Source of the DNA: Methylobacterium marchantiae
GTDB taxonomy: Bacteria; Pseudomonadota; Alphaproteobacteria; Rhizobiales; Beijerinckiaceae
Assembly (NCBI RefSeq): GCF_022179405.1
Contig: NZ_BPQT01000029.1
Span: 62,001-126,000 of the forward strand
DNA: 64,000 bases
Reading direction: 5' to 3'
In this document: positions 1-8,408 of the stretch, one piece after another
How positions within the stretch are numbered: position 1 is the stretch's first letter
Layout of the letters: the number at the start of each line of letters is the position of its first letter
Notes under the pieces: model-generated
Database searches by the model: none
The model's input: the letters and a program-made list of their open reading frames with translations, nothing else
Told to the model about the DNA's origin: nothing
Program-made: the position numbers and the translations under genes

Positions 1-492
1 GATGTAGACGAGCGACGTGTGCTCCATCGTGTAGTCGTCGCCCTTGGTCGGCACCTTGCGGACATAGGCACGATAGGCCTTCACCGCGGCGGCCACCTCT
101 TCCGGCGTGCCGGTGAGGCCGACGATGCGCGGATCGAAGCTCGCGAGATAGGTCTTCAGTGCCTCCGGCGTGTCGCGCTCCGGATCGACGGCAATGAACA
201 GCGCCTTCATGTCACGGCCCTTCGGCCCGAGAGCCTGGAGCACGTCGCCGATCTGCTGCAGCGTCGTCGGGCAGATGTCGGGGCAATGGGTGAAGCCGAA
301 GAACACGAGATGGGCCGCACCCGCGTAATCCCGCTCGGTGACGCGCTTGCCGTCCTGGTTCGTCAGGGTGAAGGGACCGCCGACGCTGCTGGTCGCCACC
401 TGCCCGGCCTGCGGCACGAGCAGCACCGTTGCCGCGACACCGAGCGCCACGAGGCCGATGGCGAAGAGGATGAGGGGAAGGGCGCGACGCAT
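1..492 (-). CDS. SCO1/SenC family copper-binding protein (C-terminus cut by window edge)
   Basis: This is a SCO1/SenC/PrrC-type thioredoxin-fold protein, a family that delivers copper to the CuA centre of cytochrome c oxidase or acts as a thiol-disulfide protein outside the inner membrane. Residues 5-25 form a hydrophobic N-terminal anchor or signal. The metal motif C70-P-D-I-C74-P sits in FTHCPDICPTT, and the conserved distal His appears in EHTSLVY near the edge. The ATG at 492 is fixed by an in-frame TGA four codons upstream, with GAAGG as ribosome binding site. About 164 residues are visible and the last few are missing. It lies 96 bp downstream of cysG on the same strand. Which oxidase it serves cannot be told from here. 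Confidence 0.88.
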   Translation of the reverse strand, partial: MRRALPLILFAIGLVALGVAATVLLVPQAGQVATSSVGGPFTLTNQDGKRVTERDYAGAAHLVFFGFTHCPDICPTTLQQIGDVLQALGPKGRDMKALFIAVDPERDTPEALKTYLASFDPRIVGLTGTPEEVAAAVKAYRAYVRKVPTKGDDYTMEHTSLVYI

Positions 493-588
493 GGGAAGCC
501 TTCAGGCTCGTTCCGGATGAGGCGGCTGGAAGAGCATGGGCGGGAGACCAGGGCAACCCGACAGAGCGTCGCCACCGGGTGCACGCCG

Positions 589-2079
589 TCAGATGACGAG
601 CCTGTCCGGCTCGGCGGTCTCACCGAAACCCGCGGCACCATGGCGCCGCAACGCCTCCCCCACCATCAGCAGCGCCGGCCCCTCGAATCCCGAGGCCTCG
701 ACCCCGTCCGCCAGATCGGCGGCCGTGCCCGCGACCACCGCCTGGTTGCGGCGCGTGGCGTTGAAGACGAGGAGCGCGGTGGTGGCCGGGGCGAGGCCTT
801 CGGCGATGGCGCGCTCCAGGAGAACCCGCAGGGTCTTCTTCGGCATGTAGACGACGGTGGTGACGCTCGGATCGGCGAGCGCGCCCCAGTTCAAATCCTC
901 CGGCAGGCTGCCGCGGCGGTCGTGGCCGGTGACGAATTGCAGGCGTCGCGCCGCATCGCGATTGGTGAGCGAGACGCCGAGCGAGGCCGCCGCCCCCTGC
1001 GCCGCCGAGATGCCCGGCACCACGCTCACCGGGATCCCGGCGAGATGACAGGCGTCGATCTCCTCGCCCGCCCGGCCGAAGACGAGGGGGTCGCCGGATT
1101 TGAGACGCACCACCTGCTTGCCGGATTTGGCGAGCTGCACCATCAGCGCGTTGATGTCGTCCTGGCGGCAGGACGGGCCGTGTCCGGTCTTGCCCACCAG
1201 CATGGTCCGCGCCTCGCGGCGGGCATAATCGAGGATCTCGGGCGCCACGAGGTCGTCGTAGAGGATCACGTCGGCATTGCGCAGGGCCCGCAGGGCTTTG
1301 AGCGTGAGAAGTTCGGCATCGCCCGGCCCGGCGCCCACCAGGGTCACCGCTCCGCCCTTCGGCGCGGCTTCGGTCTGGCCGAGGAGTTCGGCGAGATCGG
1401 TCTCTGTCGGAGCCCGGTCGGGCTCGGCGAAGGCGCGGTCGGTGAACCGCTCCCAGAAGGCGCGGCGGTCGGAGAAAGCGTGGAAGCGGCCGGTCACCTC
1501 CTCGCGCCAGTCGCGGGCGGCACCGATCCAGGCCTTGAAGCCGCGCGGCAGCATGCCCTCGATCCGGGCGCGCACGGTCTGGCCGAAGACGGGAGCGGCA
1601 CCCTCCGTCGAGATGCCCACCACCATCGGCGAACGGTTGACGATGGCGCCGAATTTCACGTCGCAGAGATGCGGCCGGTCGACCGCGTTGACGATGGCGC
1701 CGGTCTTCCGCGCCGCGGCGACGAAGGCGATGCAGTCGGCCTCGTCCTCCATGGCGCCGATGCAGAAGGTGGCGCCGTCGAGGTCGGATGGCTGCCACTG
1801 GCGCTCGTGCAGGGTGACGCTGCCGGCGACGATCTCGCCCGGAACGGCGCGCAATTCCTCGCTGGGTTCGGGGGCGTAGACGTCGACATCGGCCCCGGCC
1901 GCGGCGAGGAGCTTCACCTTCCATGGCGCGCCGCCATTGGAGCCGGCCAGCACCGCGCGCTTGCCCTGCAGCGGCACGAAGACCGGCAGCACGGCCAGGG
2001 GTTCGAGGCCGGCGGCCTCGCCGCGTTGACTGGCGATGCCGGCGGGCCGGGTTTCACGGGGCTGGCGGGGCGTATTCAT
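589..2079 (-). CDS. cysG: Siroheme synthase (uroporphyrinogen-III methyltransferase / precorrin-2 dehydrogenase-ferrochelatase)
   Basis: This multifunctional enzyme makes siroheme, the cofactor of the nitrite reductase encoded upstream in the same direction. Residues about 25-235 are the CysG-N dehydrogenase/ferrochelatase part. The C-terminal half is the SAM-dependent methyltransferase, with VGAGPGD near residue 252, VVRLKSGDPLVFGRAGEE and VVPGISAA. At 496 residues it is slightly longer than E. coli CysG. The usual glycine-rich NAD loop near the N-terminus reads LAGSNGGAPWK instead of GGGxVA; similar variants occur in alphaproteobacteria, so dehydrogenase activity is likely but not proven. 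It starts 15 bp after the nasA stop, which indicates co-transcription with the nas genes. Confidence 0.93.
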   Translation of the reverse strand: MNTPRQPRETRPAGIASQRGEAAGLEPLAVLPVFVPLQGKRAVLAGSNGGAPWKVKLLAAAGADVDVYAPEPSEELRAVPGEIVAGSVTLHERQWQPSDLDGATFCIGAMEDEADCIAFVAAARKTGAIVNAVDRPHLCDVKFGAIVNRSPMVVGISTEGAAPVFGQTVRARIEGMLPRGFKAWIGAARDWREEVTGRFHAFSDRRAFWERFTDRAFAEPDRAPTETDLAELLGQTEAAPKGGAVTLVGAGPGDAELLTLKALRALRNADVILYDDLVAPEILDYARREARTMLVGKTGHGPSCRQDDINALMVQLAKSGKQVVRLKSGDPLVFGRAGEEIDACHLAGIPVSVVPGISAAQGAAASLGVSLTNRDAARRLQFVTGHDRRGSLPEDLNWGALADPSVTTVVYMPKKTLRVLLERAIAEGLAPATTALLVFNATRRNQAVVAGTAADLADGVEASGFEGPALLMVGEALRRHGAAGFGETAEPDRLVI

Positions 2080-2094
2080 GCTCGGAAAATGAGC

Positions 2095-4773
2095 CTATGC
2101 GGCGTCGCGCGCAAGCGCCTGCGGCAGCAGCTTGCGGATCTCTGGGATGCACGAGCCGCAATTCGTGCCGGCCTTGCAGGCGGCACCCACCGCCTCGACG
2201 CTGTGGGCGCCGGCGGCGATCGTGGCCGTGATGACGTCGAGCCCGACACCGTGGCAGGCGCAGACGGTCGGCCCGGCGGAGGCCGTCTCGGCCCGGCCGG
2301 AGAGCAGGGCGCGCCGGGCGGAGGGCTCCAGTTCGGGGGCGGCGAAATAGGCCTTCTCGGATTCCCAGCCGGGTTTGGCCTCACTCGGTGCCAGGGCGAG
2401 GCAGGCGACGAGGCGGCCCTCCTCATAGGCGGCGAAGCGGTAGCGGCCCCGGGCATGGTCGGCGTATTCGGCGATCTCGAGGCCCTGGAACATTCCCCGC
2501 AGCATCAGCGCGACCTCGCGCGAGCTCTCCTGCGTGGCGAAGTGCAGGCCGGAGCCGCCCTGGATCGTGGCGCGCGCCCACCACCAGCCGGCGGGCAGCG
2601 ATGTCGGCGTACGGGTGAGGAGGAAGCCGCGGCTGCGATAGGGGGCCGGCGCGATGGCGGCCGGCGTCGCCTTCAGCTCGGGCTGGCCGGAGACCGGGTC
2701 GGGGATGCCGCGGGCGAGCGCGCCGACGCGGCCCTCGGAGGCGGTGGCCGCGCTCCAGTGGAAGGCGGCGAAGAGGTCGCCCCGGCGCATCCCCTGCCCC
2801 ACCATCACCTCCAGAACCGCCGCCCCGTGGGCGGTGGAGACGGTGGCGAGGCCGCCATGGACGAGGCCCATCGCCGCCGCGTCGTCGGGGTGGATCTCGA
2901 CGAAGGGCACGTCGCGATGGGCGGAGAGGCGCTGGCTCTTTCCGGTGCGGGTCATCGTGTGCCAGTGGTCGCGTACCCGGCCCGTGTTGAGCACGAAGGG
3001 GAAGCCCTCGCTCACCGGCTGAGCCAGGACCGGCGGCTGGACCGCGACGAAGCGGGCGCGCTTGTCGAAGGTGAAGAACTGCCCGTCGGCGAACAGGCGC
3101 TGCCTGCCGTCCTTGGCCCCGCGCTTCGTCAGCGGCCATTGCAGCGGCTTCGTGCCGGCATAGGCTGCATCCGAGATGTCGCTCACCGCGCCGATGTCGA
3201 AATCGCGGGTGCCGTTGTTCTCGAAGGCCGAGAGCGACGCGTGCTCGCGGAAGATCGCCGCCGCGTTGGGATAGGCGAAGGCCTCGCCGTGGCCGAGCCG
3301 CTTGGCCACGTCGCTGATGATCGCCCAATCGGCCCGCGCCTCGCCGGGGCTCTTGAGAAAGCTGCGCTGGCGCGAGATGCGCCGTTCCGAATTGGTGACG
3401 GTGCCGTCCTTCTCGCCCCAGGCCTGGGCCGGCAGGAGGACGGTCTTCCGGCCCGTCGCCATGGCGGTGTCGCTGTCGGCCACGGCCTCCGAGACCACGT
3501 AGAGATCGAGCCCCTTGATCGCCTCGCGGATCGCATCGGCGCGGGGCATCGACACGACGGGGTTGGTGCCCATGACCCAGAGGGCCTTGATCTTGCCGCG
3601 CTCCACGGCCTCGAACAGGGCGACCGCCTTCATTCCCTCGCCGGTGATGATGCGCGGCGCGCTCCAGAAGCGGCGGACCCGGTCGACCTCCTCGGGGGCG
3701 AAGTGCATGTGGGCGGCCAGCATGTTGGCCAAGCCCCCGACCTCGCGCCCGCCCATGGCGTTGGGCTGGCCGGTGAGGGAGAACGGCCCCGCGCCGGGCT
3801 GGCCGATACGGCCGGTGGCGAGGTGGCAGTTGATGATCGCGTTGCCCTTGTCGGTGCCTTGCGCCGACTGGTTCACCCCCTGCGAGAAGGCGGTGACGAC
3901 GCGCTTCGTCTTGGCGAACAGGGCGAAGAACTGGCCGATCTCCGCCTCGCCGAGGCCGGTCGCTGCGGCCGTCGCCGCGATGTCGGGGGCGATGGAGCGA
4001 GCCCGCTCCAGGGCGCCGTCGAGCCCCGTCGTGTGGTCGAGGACGAAGCGGTAGTCGAGCGCGCCCGTGCTCGCCAGATGGACGAGGAGACCGGAGAACA
4101 GGGCGGTGTCGGTTCCGGGCTTCAGGCCGAGGAAGAGGTCGGCCTCCTCCCCGGTCTGTGTCTTGCGCGGGTCGATCACCACGAGCCTGGTGCCGCGCTT
4201 GGCGCGGGCATCGACCATGCGGCGGAACAGGATCGGGTGGCACCAGGCGGTGTTGGAGCCCACCAGCACGATCACGTCGGCCTCGTCGAGATCCTCGTAG
4301 CAGCCGGGCACCGTGTCGGAGCCGAAGGCGCGCCGGTGCGCCGCCACGGCGCTCGACATGCAGAGGCGCGAGTTGGTGTCCACGTGCGGGGTGCCGAGGA
4401 AGCCCTTCGCGAGCTTGTTGGCGACGTAGTAATCCTCGGTGAGGAGCTGGCCGGAGAGGTAGAACGCGATCGCATCCGGGCCGTGCTGCTCGGCGACCTT
4501 GCGCAGGCCGCCGGCCACGGCGCCCAAAGCCGATTCCCAGCTCGCCCGCACGCCGTCGACGGAGGGGTGCAGCAGGCGGCCGTCGAGGGACAGGGTCTCG
4601 CCGAGCGCCGAACCCTTCGAGCAGAGGCGGCCGAAATTGGCGGGGTGCTCGGTATCGCCGGCGATCCCCGCACCGCCCTGCCCGTCGGGGGTGGCGAGGA
4701 CGCCGCAGCCGACGCCGCAATACGGGCAGGTGGTCTTCACCGCGGCGGCCGGTGCCTGGACGTGCGCGTTCAT
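2095..4773 (-). CDS. nasA: Assimilatory nitrate reductase catalytic subunit
   Basis: This is a cytoplasmic molybdopterin enzyme that reduces nitrate to nitrite. The N-terminal [4Fe-4S] ligands are Cys16, Cys19, Cys23 and Cys51 (CPYCGVGC ... LCSKG), followed by the bis-MGD oxidoreductase domain and the dinucleotide-binding domain (around LNTGRVRDHWHTMTRTGKS). The last roughly 60 residues form a BFD-like [2Fe-2S] domain (VCACHGVGLD ... CKAGTNCGSC). There is no Tat or Sec signal, which fits an assimilatory enzyme. The length of 892 residues is typical for NasA with the BFD extension. The 235 bp in front of it (4774-5008) contains only a palindromic element, so transcription probably reads through from the flavoprotein gene. 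Confidence 0.95.
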   Translation of the reverse strand: MNAHVQAPAAAVKTTCPYCGVGCGVLATPDGQGGAGIAGDTEHPANFGRLCSKGSALGETLSLDGRLLHPSVDGVRASWESALGAVAGGLRKVAEQHGPDAIAFYLSGQLLTEDYYVANKLAKGFLGTPHVDTNSRLCMSSAVAAHRRAFGSDTVPGCYEDLDEADVIVLVGSNTAWCHPILFRRMVDARAKRGTRLVVIDPRKTQTGEEADLFLGLKPGTDTALFSGLLVHLASTGALDYRFVLDHTTGLDGALERARSIAPDIAATAAATGLGEAEIGQFFALFAKTKRVVTAFSQGVNQSAQGTDKGNAIINCHLATGRIGQPGAGPFSLTGQPNAMGGREVGGLANMLAAHMHFAPEEVDRVRRFWSAPRIITGEGMKAVALFEAVERGKIKALWVMGTNPVVSMPRADAIREAIKGLDLYVVSEAVADSDTAMATGRKTVLLPAQAWGEKDGTVTNSERRISRQRSFLKSPGEARADWAIISDVAKRLGHGEAFAYPNAAAIFREHASLSAFENNGTRDFDIGAVSDISDAAYAGTKPLQWPLTKRGAKDGRQRLFADGQFFTFDKRARFVAVQPPVLAQPVSEGFPFVLNTGRVRDHWHTMTRTGKSQRLSAHRDVPFVEIHPDDAAAMGLVHGGLATVSTAHGAAVLEVMVGQGMRRGDLFAAFHWSAATASEGRVGALARGIPDPVSGQPELKATPAAIAPAPYRSRGFLLTRTPTSLPAGWWWARATIQGGSGLHFATQESSREVALMLRGMFQGLEIAEYADHARGRYRFAAYEEGRLVACLALAPSEAKPGWESEKAYFAAPELEPSARRALLSGRAETASAGPTVCACHGVGLDVITATIAAGAHSVEAVGAACKAGTNCGSCIPEIRKLLPQALARDAA

Positions 4774-4856
4774 GGCGAGATCCTCGGCGGATGTGGTGTC
4801 ATCGGGGTGGCAGCAAAAGTCGGGCCGGGCACGTGCAAAAGGCGTTTCGACCCCAC

Positions 4857-4975
4857 CACCTCATCCTGAGGTGCCGAAGCGCAGCGAAGGCCTCGAAGGA
4901 GGGCTCCAGTTCGAGCTGCGATCCCTGGACGGCTCCTTCGAGGCCCGCTGACGCGGGCACCTCAGGATGAGGGTG
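4857..4975. repeat. Palindromic intergenic element, copy 1
   Basis: This is an imperfect inverted repeat of about 119 bp. The outer arms read CACCTCATCCTGAGGTGCC and its near complement GGCACCTCAGGATGAGG. Inner arms GGCCTCGAAGGAG and CTCCTTCGAGGCC flank a variable centre. Related copies lie at 19832, 22911 and 30572, all in gaps between genes. It occupies the gap between the flavoprotein gene and nasA and would form a long hairpin in the nas transcript. Such REP/MITE-like elements are common in Rhizobiales, and no coding capacity is apparent. Confidence 0.85.
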
Positions 4976-5008
4976 TGGCAGGGACGCGTTGAGGCGGGCG
5001 TTACCCGC

Positions 5009-6613
5009 TCAATACACGTCGGCCTGATACCGTCCGGCCTTCTTCAGCGCGCCGAAATAGGCCACCGCCTCCTCCGGGCTCTTGCCGCCATGGCTCGCGG
5101 CGACGTCGATGATGGCGCGCTCCACGTCCTTGGCCATGCGCTTGGCATCGCCGCAGACGTAGAAATGGGCGCCGCCCTCGAGCCAGTTCCAGAGTTCCGC
5201 GCCGCTCTCGCGCATGCGGTCCTGGACGTAGGTCTTCTCGGTGCCGTCGCGCGACCAGGCGAGGGACAGGCGGGTGAGCACCTTGTCGTCCTTCAGCCTG
5301 GTCAGCTCGTCCTTGTAGAAGAAGTCGCTGGCCTGGCGCTGGTGGCCGTAGAACAGCCAGTTGCGGCCCGGAGCCGCCGTCGCGACGCGCTCGCGCAGGA
5401 AGGCGCGGAACGGGGCGATGCCGGTGCCCGGCCCGCACATGATCACATCCTTCGACAGGTCCTCCGGCAGGGCGAATCCATGCGCCTTCTGCAGGTAGAC
5501 CTTGACCCGCGTGGTCTCGGTGAGGCGCTCGCCGAGATGGGTCGAGGCGACGCCGAGACGAAGGCGCGAGCGGTGGTTGTAGCGCACGGCGTCGACGGTG
5601 AGCGAGACCCGGCCCGGATCGGCTTTCGGCGAGGACGAGATCGAGTAGAGACGCGGCTGCAGCTCGTCGAGGGATTCGAGGAACACCTCGGCATCGGGGC
5701 GCGCGCCGGGGAACTTGTGCAGGGCGCCGAGCACGTCGAGATAGGCGGCGTCGCCATCCGGGTCCTCGCCGGCCGACAGCGCCTGCGCCTTCTTGCGCGC
5801 CTCGCCGGAGGTGAGGAGCGAGAGGAGCTGGTAGAGCCCGTCCGGCGCGCCGCCGAGGGCGTAGTCCTTGAGGAGGCGGTTGCGAAGGGTCTGGCCGCCG
5901 ATGATGCGCTCCGGCCGGGCACCGAGTTCGGCGATCACCGCATCCACCAGGGCCGGCGGGTTCGAGGGGAACAGGCCGAGGGAATCGCCGACCACGTACT
6001 CGATCGGCGTGTCGGTGAGGTCGATCTCGATGTGCCAGGTCTCCTTCTCGCCGCCCGGCTCGTTGAGGCGGCGGCGGGACAGGAACACGGCCTCCACCGG
6101 GTTCTCCCGGCAATAGCCGAGCGGTCCGAGCGGCGCCGCTTCCCTGACCTCGCCCTCCCCCGCATCGGCCTTTTTCGCGGCGCCACCGCCACTTGCGCCG
6201 AACTCCTCATCCAGCTTCTTGAGCATGCGGAGGGTATCCTTGCCCCCCGGCTGGCACAGGTTCAGGCGCTCTTCCTTCTTGAGGAACAGCGCGTTGGCAT
6301 AATCCGCGCAATTGTAGCCGCACTGGCCGCAATCCTGCTGGGCCATGGCGGCCATGAGCTTCTGCGGCTCGGGCCGGTCCTTGGCCATCTCCATGCGGTC
6401 GGGGAGTGGCATCGACGGGTCGTGCCAGGGTGCGTCGTCGTTGTCGGCGAGCTTAGGCCCGGTGCCGACATCACCGGGCGCGAGGGCCGTCGCACCTTCC
6501 ACGGCGGGGCCGAGCAGGGCGGCGAAGTATCCGGACAGCCACGAGCGCTGGTCCGGATTGAACGGGGCGTTCTCGGGGATGAGAACGAGCGGGGGGCTGA
6601 CGTGCTCGCTCAT
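5009..6613 (-). CDS. Fe-S/FAD/NAD(P)H reductase, sulfite reductase alpha-subunit-like, nas-linked
   Basis: This 534-residue reductase probably passes electrons from NAD(P)H to the nitrite or nitrate reductase of the cluster. The C-terminal two thirds match the CysJ/ferredoxin-NADP reductase fold: RLYSISSSPK (FAD), MCGPGTGIAPFRAFLRER (NADP), FYGHQRQASDFFYKDEL, FYVCGDAKRMAKDVE and a terminal YQADVY. Instead of the CysJ flavodoxin domain, residues 85-125 carry four Cys (95, 98, 102, 120; DCGQCGYNC ... LC) like the PF04060-type [4Fe-4S] module. The start at 6613 overlaps the nirA stop as ATGA, so translation is coupled. An upstream in-frame ATG exists inside nirA and was not used. The partner role is inferred from the coupling. 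Confidence 0.85.
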   Translation of the reverse strand: MSEHVSPPLVLIPENAPFNPDQRSWLSGYFAALLGPAVEGATALAPGDVGTGPKLADNDDAPWHDPSMPLPDRMEMAKDRPEPQKLMAAMAQQDCGQCGYNCADYANALFLKKEERLNLCQPGGKDTLRMLKKLDEEFGASGGGAAKKADAGEGEVREAAPLGPLGYCRENPVEAVFLSRRRLNEPGGEKETWHIEIDLTDTPIEYVVGDSLGLFPSNPPALVDAVIAELGARPERIIGGQTLRNRLLKDYALGGAPDGLYQLLSLLTSGEARKKAQALSAGEDPDGDAAYLDVLGALHKFPGARPDAEVFLESLDELQPRLYSISSSPKADPGRVSLTVDAVRYNHRSRLRLGVASTHLGERLTETTRVKVYLQKAHGFALPEDLSKDVIMCGPGTGIAPFRAFLRERVATAAPGRNWLFYGHQRQASDFFYKDELTRLKDDKVLTRLSLAWSRDGTEKTYVQDRMRESGAELWNWLEGGAHFYVCGDAKRMAKDVERAIIDVAASHGGKSPEEAVAYFGALKKAGRYQADVY

Positions 6614-8397
6614 GCTGCGGCCTTCAGGACGGGTTGATCTTCGGCGAGGCTGCGGAGGGTCTCGGGGCCGGTGCGGGCGGTGAAGGCCTGGAAGCTCTCG
6701 GCCTGGCTCTCGCGGCGGGCGAGGTAGCTGCGCAGCAGCGCCTCGATGCGGGAGGGGCAATCCTCGGCCTTCACGGCCTTCCAGATCTCGGTGCCGATCT
6801 TCGGGCTGTCGCCGAAGCCGCCGCCGACGACGATGTCGTAACCCTCGACGGTGTCGCCCTCCTCCGAGACGACGACCTTGGCACCGATGAGGCCGATATC
6901 GCCGATATAGTGCTGGGCGCAGCTATGGTGGCAGCCGGTGACGTGGACGTTCACCGGAACGTCGAGCTCGGTGAGGTTGGCCTCGATGTAGTCGGCGATG
7001 ATGAGGGCATGACCCTTGGTGTCGGAGGCGGCGAACTTGCAGCCCTTGTTGCCGGTGCAGGCCACGAGGCCGGCGCGGATGCTGGAGGCCTGGGTGGTCA
7101 GACCGAGGGCGGCGACGCGCTCCTCCACCTCCATCACCTTGGCGTCCGGCACGCCGGAGAACAGGAAGTTCTGCCAGACCGTCATGCGGATGGCGCCGTC
7201 GCCGCATTCGGACGAGATCCTGGCCAGTTCCCGCATCTGGTCCGAGGTCATCTTGCCGACGGGCAGGATCACGCCGATCCAGTTCAGGCCGGGCTGGACC
7301 TGGCTGTGAACGCCCACATGGGAGAAGCGGTCCATGGGCCCGCGCGGGGCGAGATGGGCGGGATCGACCCGGTCGAGCTTGTAGCCGAGCTCGTCCTCTA
7401 CGGCGGCGAGGTACTTGTCGAAGCCCCAGGCATCGAGGACGTACTTCATCCGGCTCTTGTTGCGGTTGGTGCGGTCGCCGTTCTTGATGAAGACCCGCAG
7501 GATCGCGTCGGCGACCTTGTTGCAGGCCTCCGGCTTCAGGACCACGCCGGTATCGCGGGCGAGATCGCGGTGGCCGGAAATGCCGCCGAGCACGAGGCGC
7601 ATCCAGATGCCGGGCGCGACGGCGGCCCCGTCGAGAACCTTCACCGCCTGGAACCCGATATCGTTGGTCTCCTCCAGCACCGGCATGACGCCGCCGCCGT
7701 CGAAGGCGACGTTGAACTTGCGCGGCAGGCCGTAGAGCGAGCGGTCGTTGATGATCCAATTGTGCCAGGATTTCGCCAGCGGCCGTGTGTCGAGCAGTTC
7801 CTGGGCGTCGATTCCGGCCACCGGCGAGCCGGTGACGTTGCGGATGTTGTCGGCGCCCGAGCCCCGCGCGGTGAGCCCGAGGTCGATCAGCCCGTCGAGG
7901 AAGGGCTGGCCATGCTCCGCCGTGATCTCGCGGACCTGCAGGTTGGCGCGGGTGGTGACGTGGCTGTAGCCGCCGCCATGGGCATCCGCCAGATCGGCGA
8001 TCCCGGCGAATTGCCAATGCTGCAGGATGCCGTTGGGGATGCGCAGGCGGCACATGAAATCGCCGCTGGCCGGGGCGAGCCAGAACAGGCCGTGATAGCG
8101 CCAGCGGAAATTGTCCTCGGGCTTCGGCGCCTTGCCGGTGGCGGCCTCGGCGATCAGGCGGTTGTGGCCCTCGAACGGGTTCTCCGCCCGCTTCCACTTC
8201 TCCTGGTCGCAGAGCTTGCCGCCGGCCTTCACCGTGGCGTCCTGCGCCTTGATGTGGATCGCGTCCGGCCCGGTGGGTTCGGAGGGGGCGGCGGCGCCCT
8301 GCCCCAGCGCGAGGCCGCCGGTCAGCCGGGCGGCGGCGATGCCCGAGGCGAAGCCTTCGAGATAGCGCTTCTGCTCGGCGTTGAAGTCGTCAGCCAT
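6610..8397 (-). CDS. nirA: Ferredoxin-type nitrite/sulfite reductase, assimilatory nitrite reductase
   Basis: This siroheme/[4Fe-4S] enzyme of 595 residues reduces nitrite to ammonium in six electrons. Both family halves are visible, and the cluster/siroheme ligands are CTGNKGC (C-x5-C) and TGCHHSCAQHYIGDIGL (C-x3-C). The sulfite reductases have the same fold, but position in a nitrate operon with nasA, nrt genes and cysG favours nitrite. The start at 8397 has GGAGG six bases upstream; earlier in-frame ATGs at 8406 and 8412 are less well placed. The TGA overlaps the ATG of the downstream flavoprotein reductase. The gap to the preceding oxidoreductase gene is 11 bp. Confidence 0.92.
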   Translation of the reverse strand: MADDFNAEQKRYLEGFASGIAAARLTGGLALGQGAAAPSEPTGPDAIHIKAQDATVKAGGKLCDQEKWKRAENPFEGHNRLIAEAATGKAPKPEDNFRWRYHGLFWLAPASGDFMCRLRIPNGILQHWQFAGIADLADAHGGGYSHVTTRANLQVREITAEHGQPFLDGLIDLGLTARGSGADNIRNVTGSPVAGIDAQELLDTRPLAKSWHNWIINDRSLYGLPRKFNVAFDGGGVMPVLEETNDIGFQAVKVLDGAAVAPGIWMRLVLGGISGHRDLARDTGVVLKPEACNKVADAILRVFIKNGDRTNRNKSRMKYVLDAWGFDKYLAAVEDELGYKLDRVDPAHLAPRGPMDRFSHVGVHSQVQPGLNWIGVILPVGKMTSDQMRELARISSECGDGAIRMTVWQNFLFSGVPDAKVMEVEERVAALGLTTQASSIRAGLVACTGNKGCKFAASDTKGHALIIADYIEANLTELDVPVNVHVTGCHHSCAQHYIGDIGLIGAKVVVSEEGDTVEGYDIVVGGGFGDSPKIGTEIWKAVKAEDCPSRIEALLRSYLARRESQAESFQAFTARTGPETLRSLAEDQPVLKAAA

Positions 8398-8408
8398 GGA
8401 AGCCTCCA

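Noticed and set aside
19-4869. Very long open frame on the plus strand opposite cysG and nasA (and similar ones opposite tal-pgi, ftsK and pnp).
   Set aside because: High-GC genes commonly leave open antisense frames; the products have no family features and are Arg/Gly/His-rich, while the minus-strand products show clear catalytic motifs.
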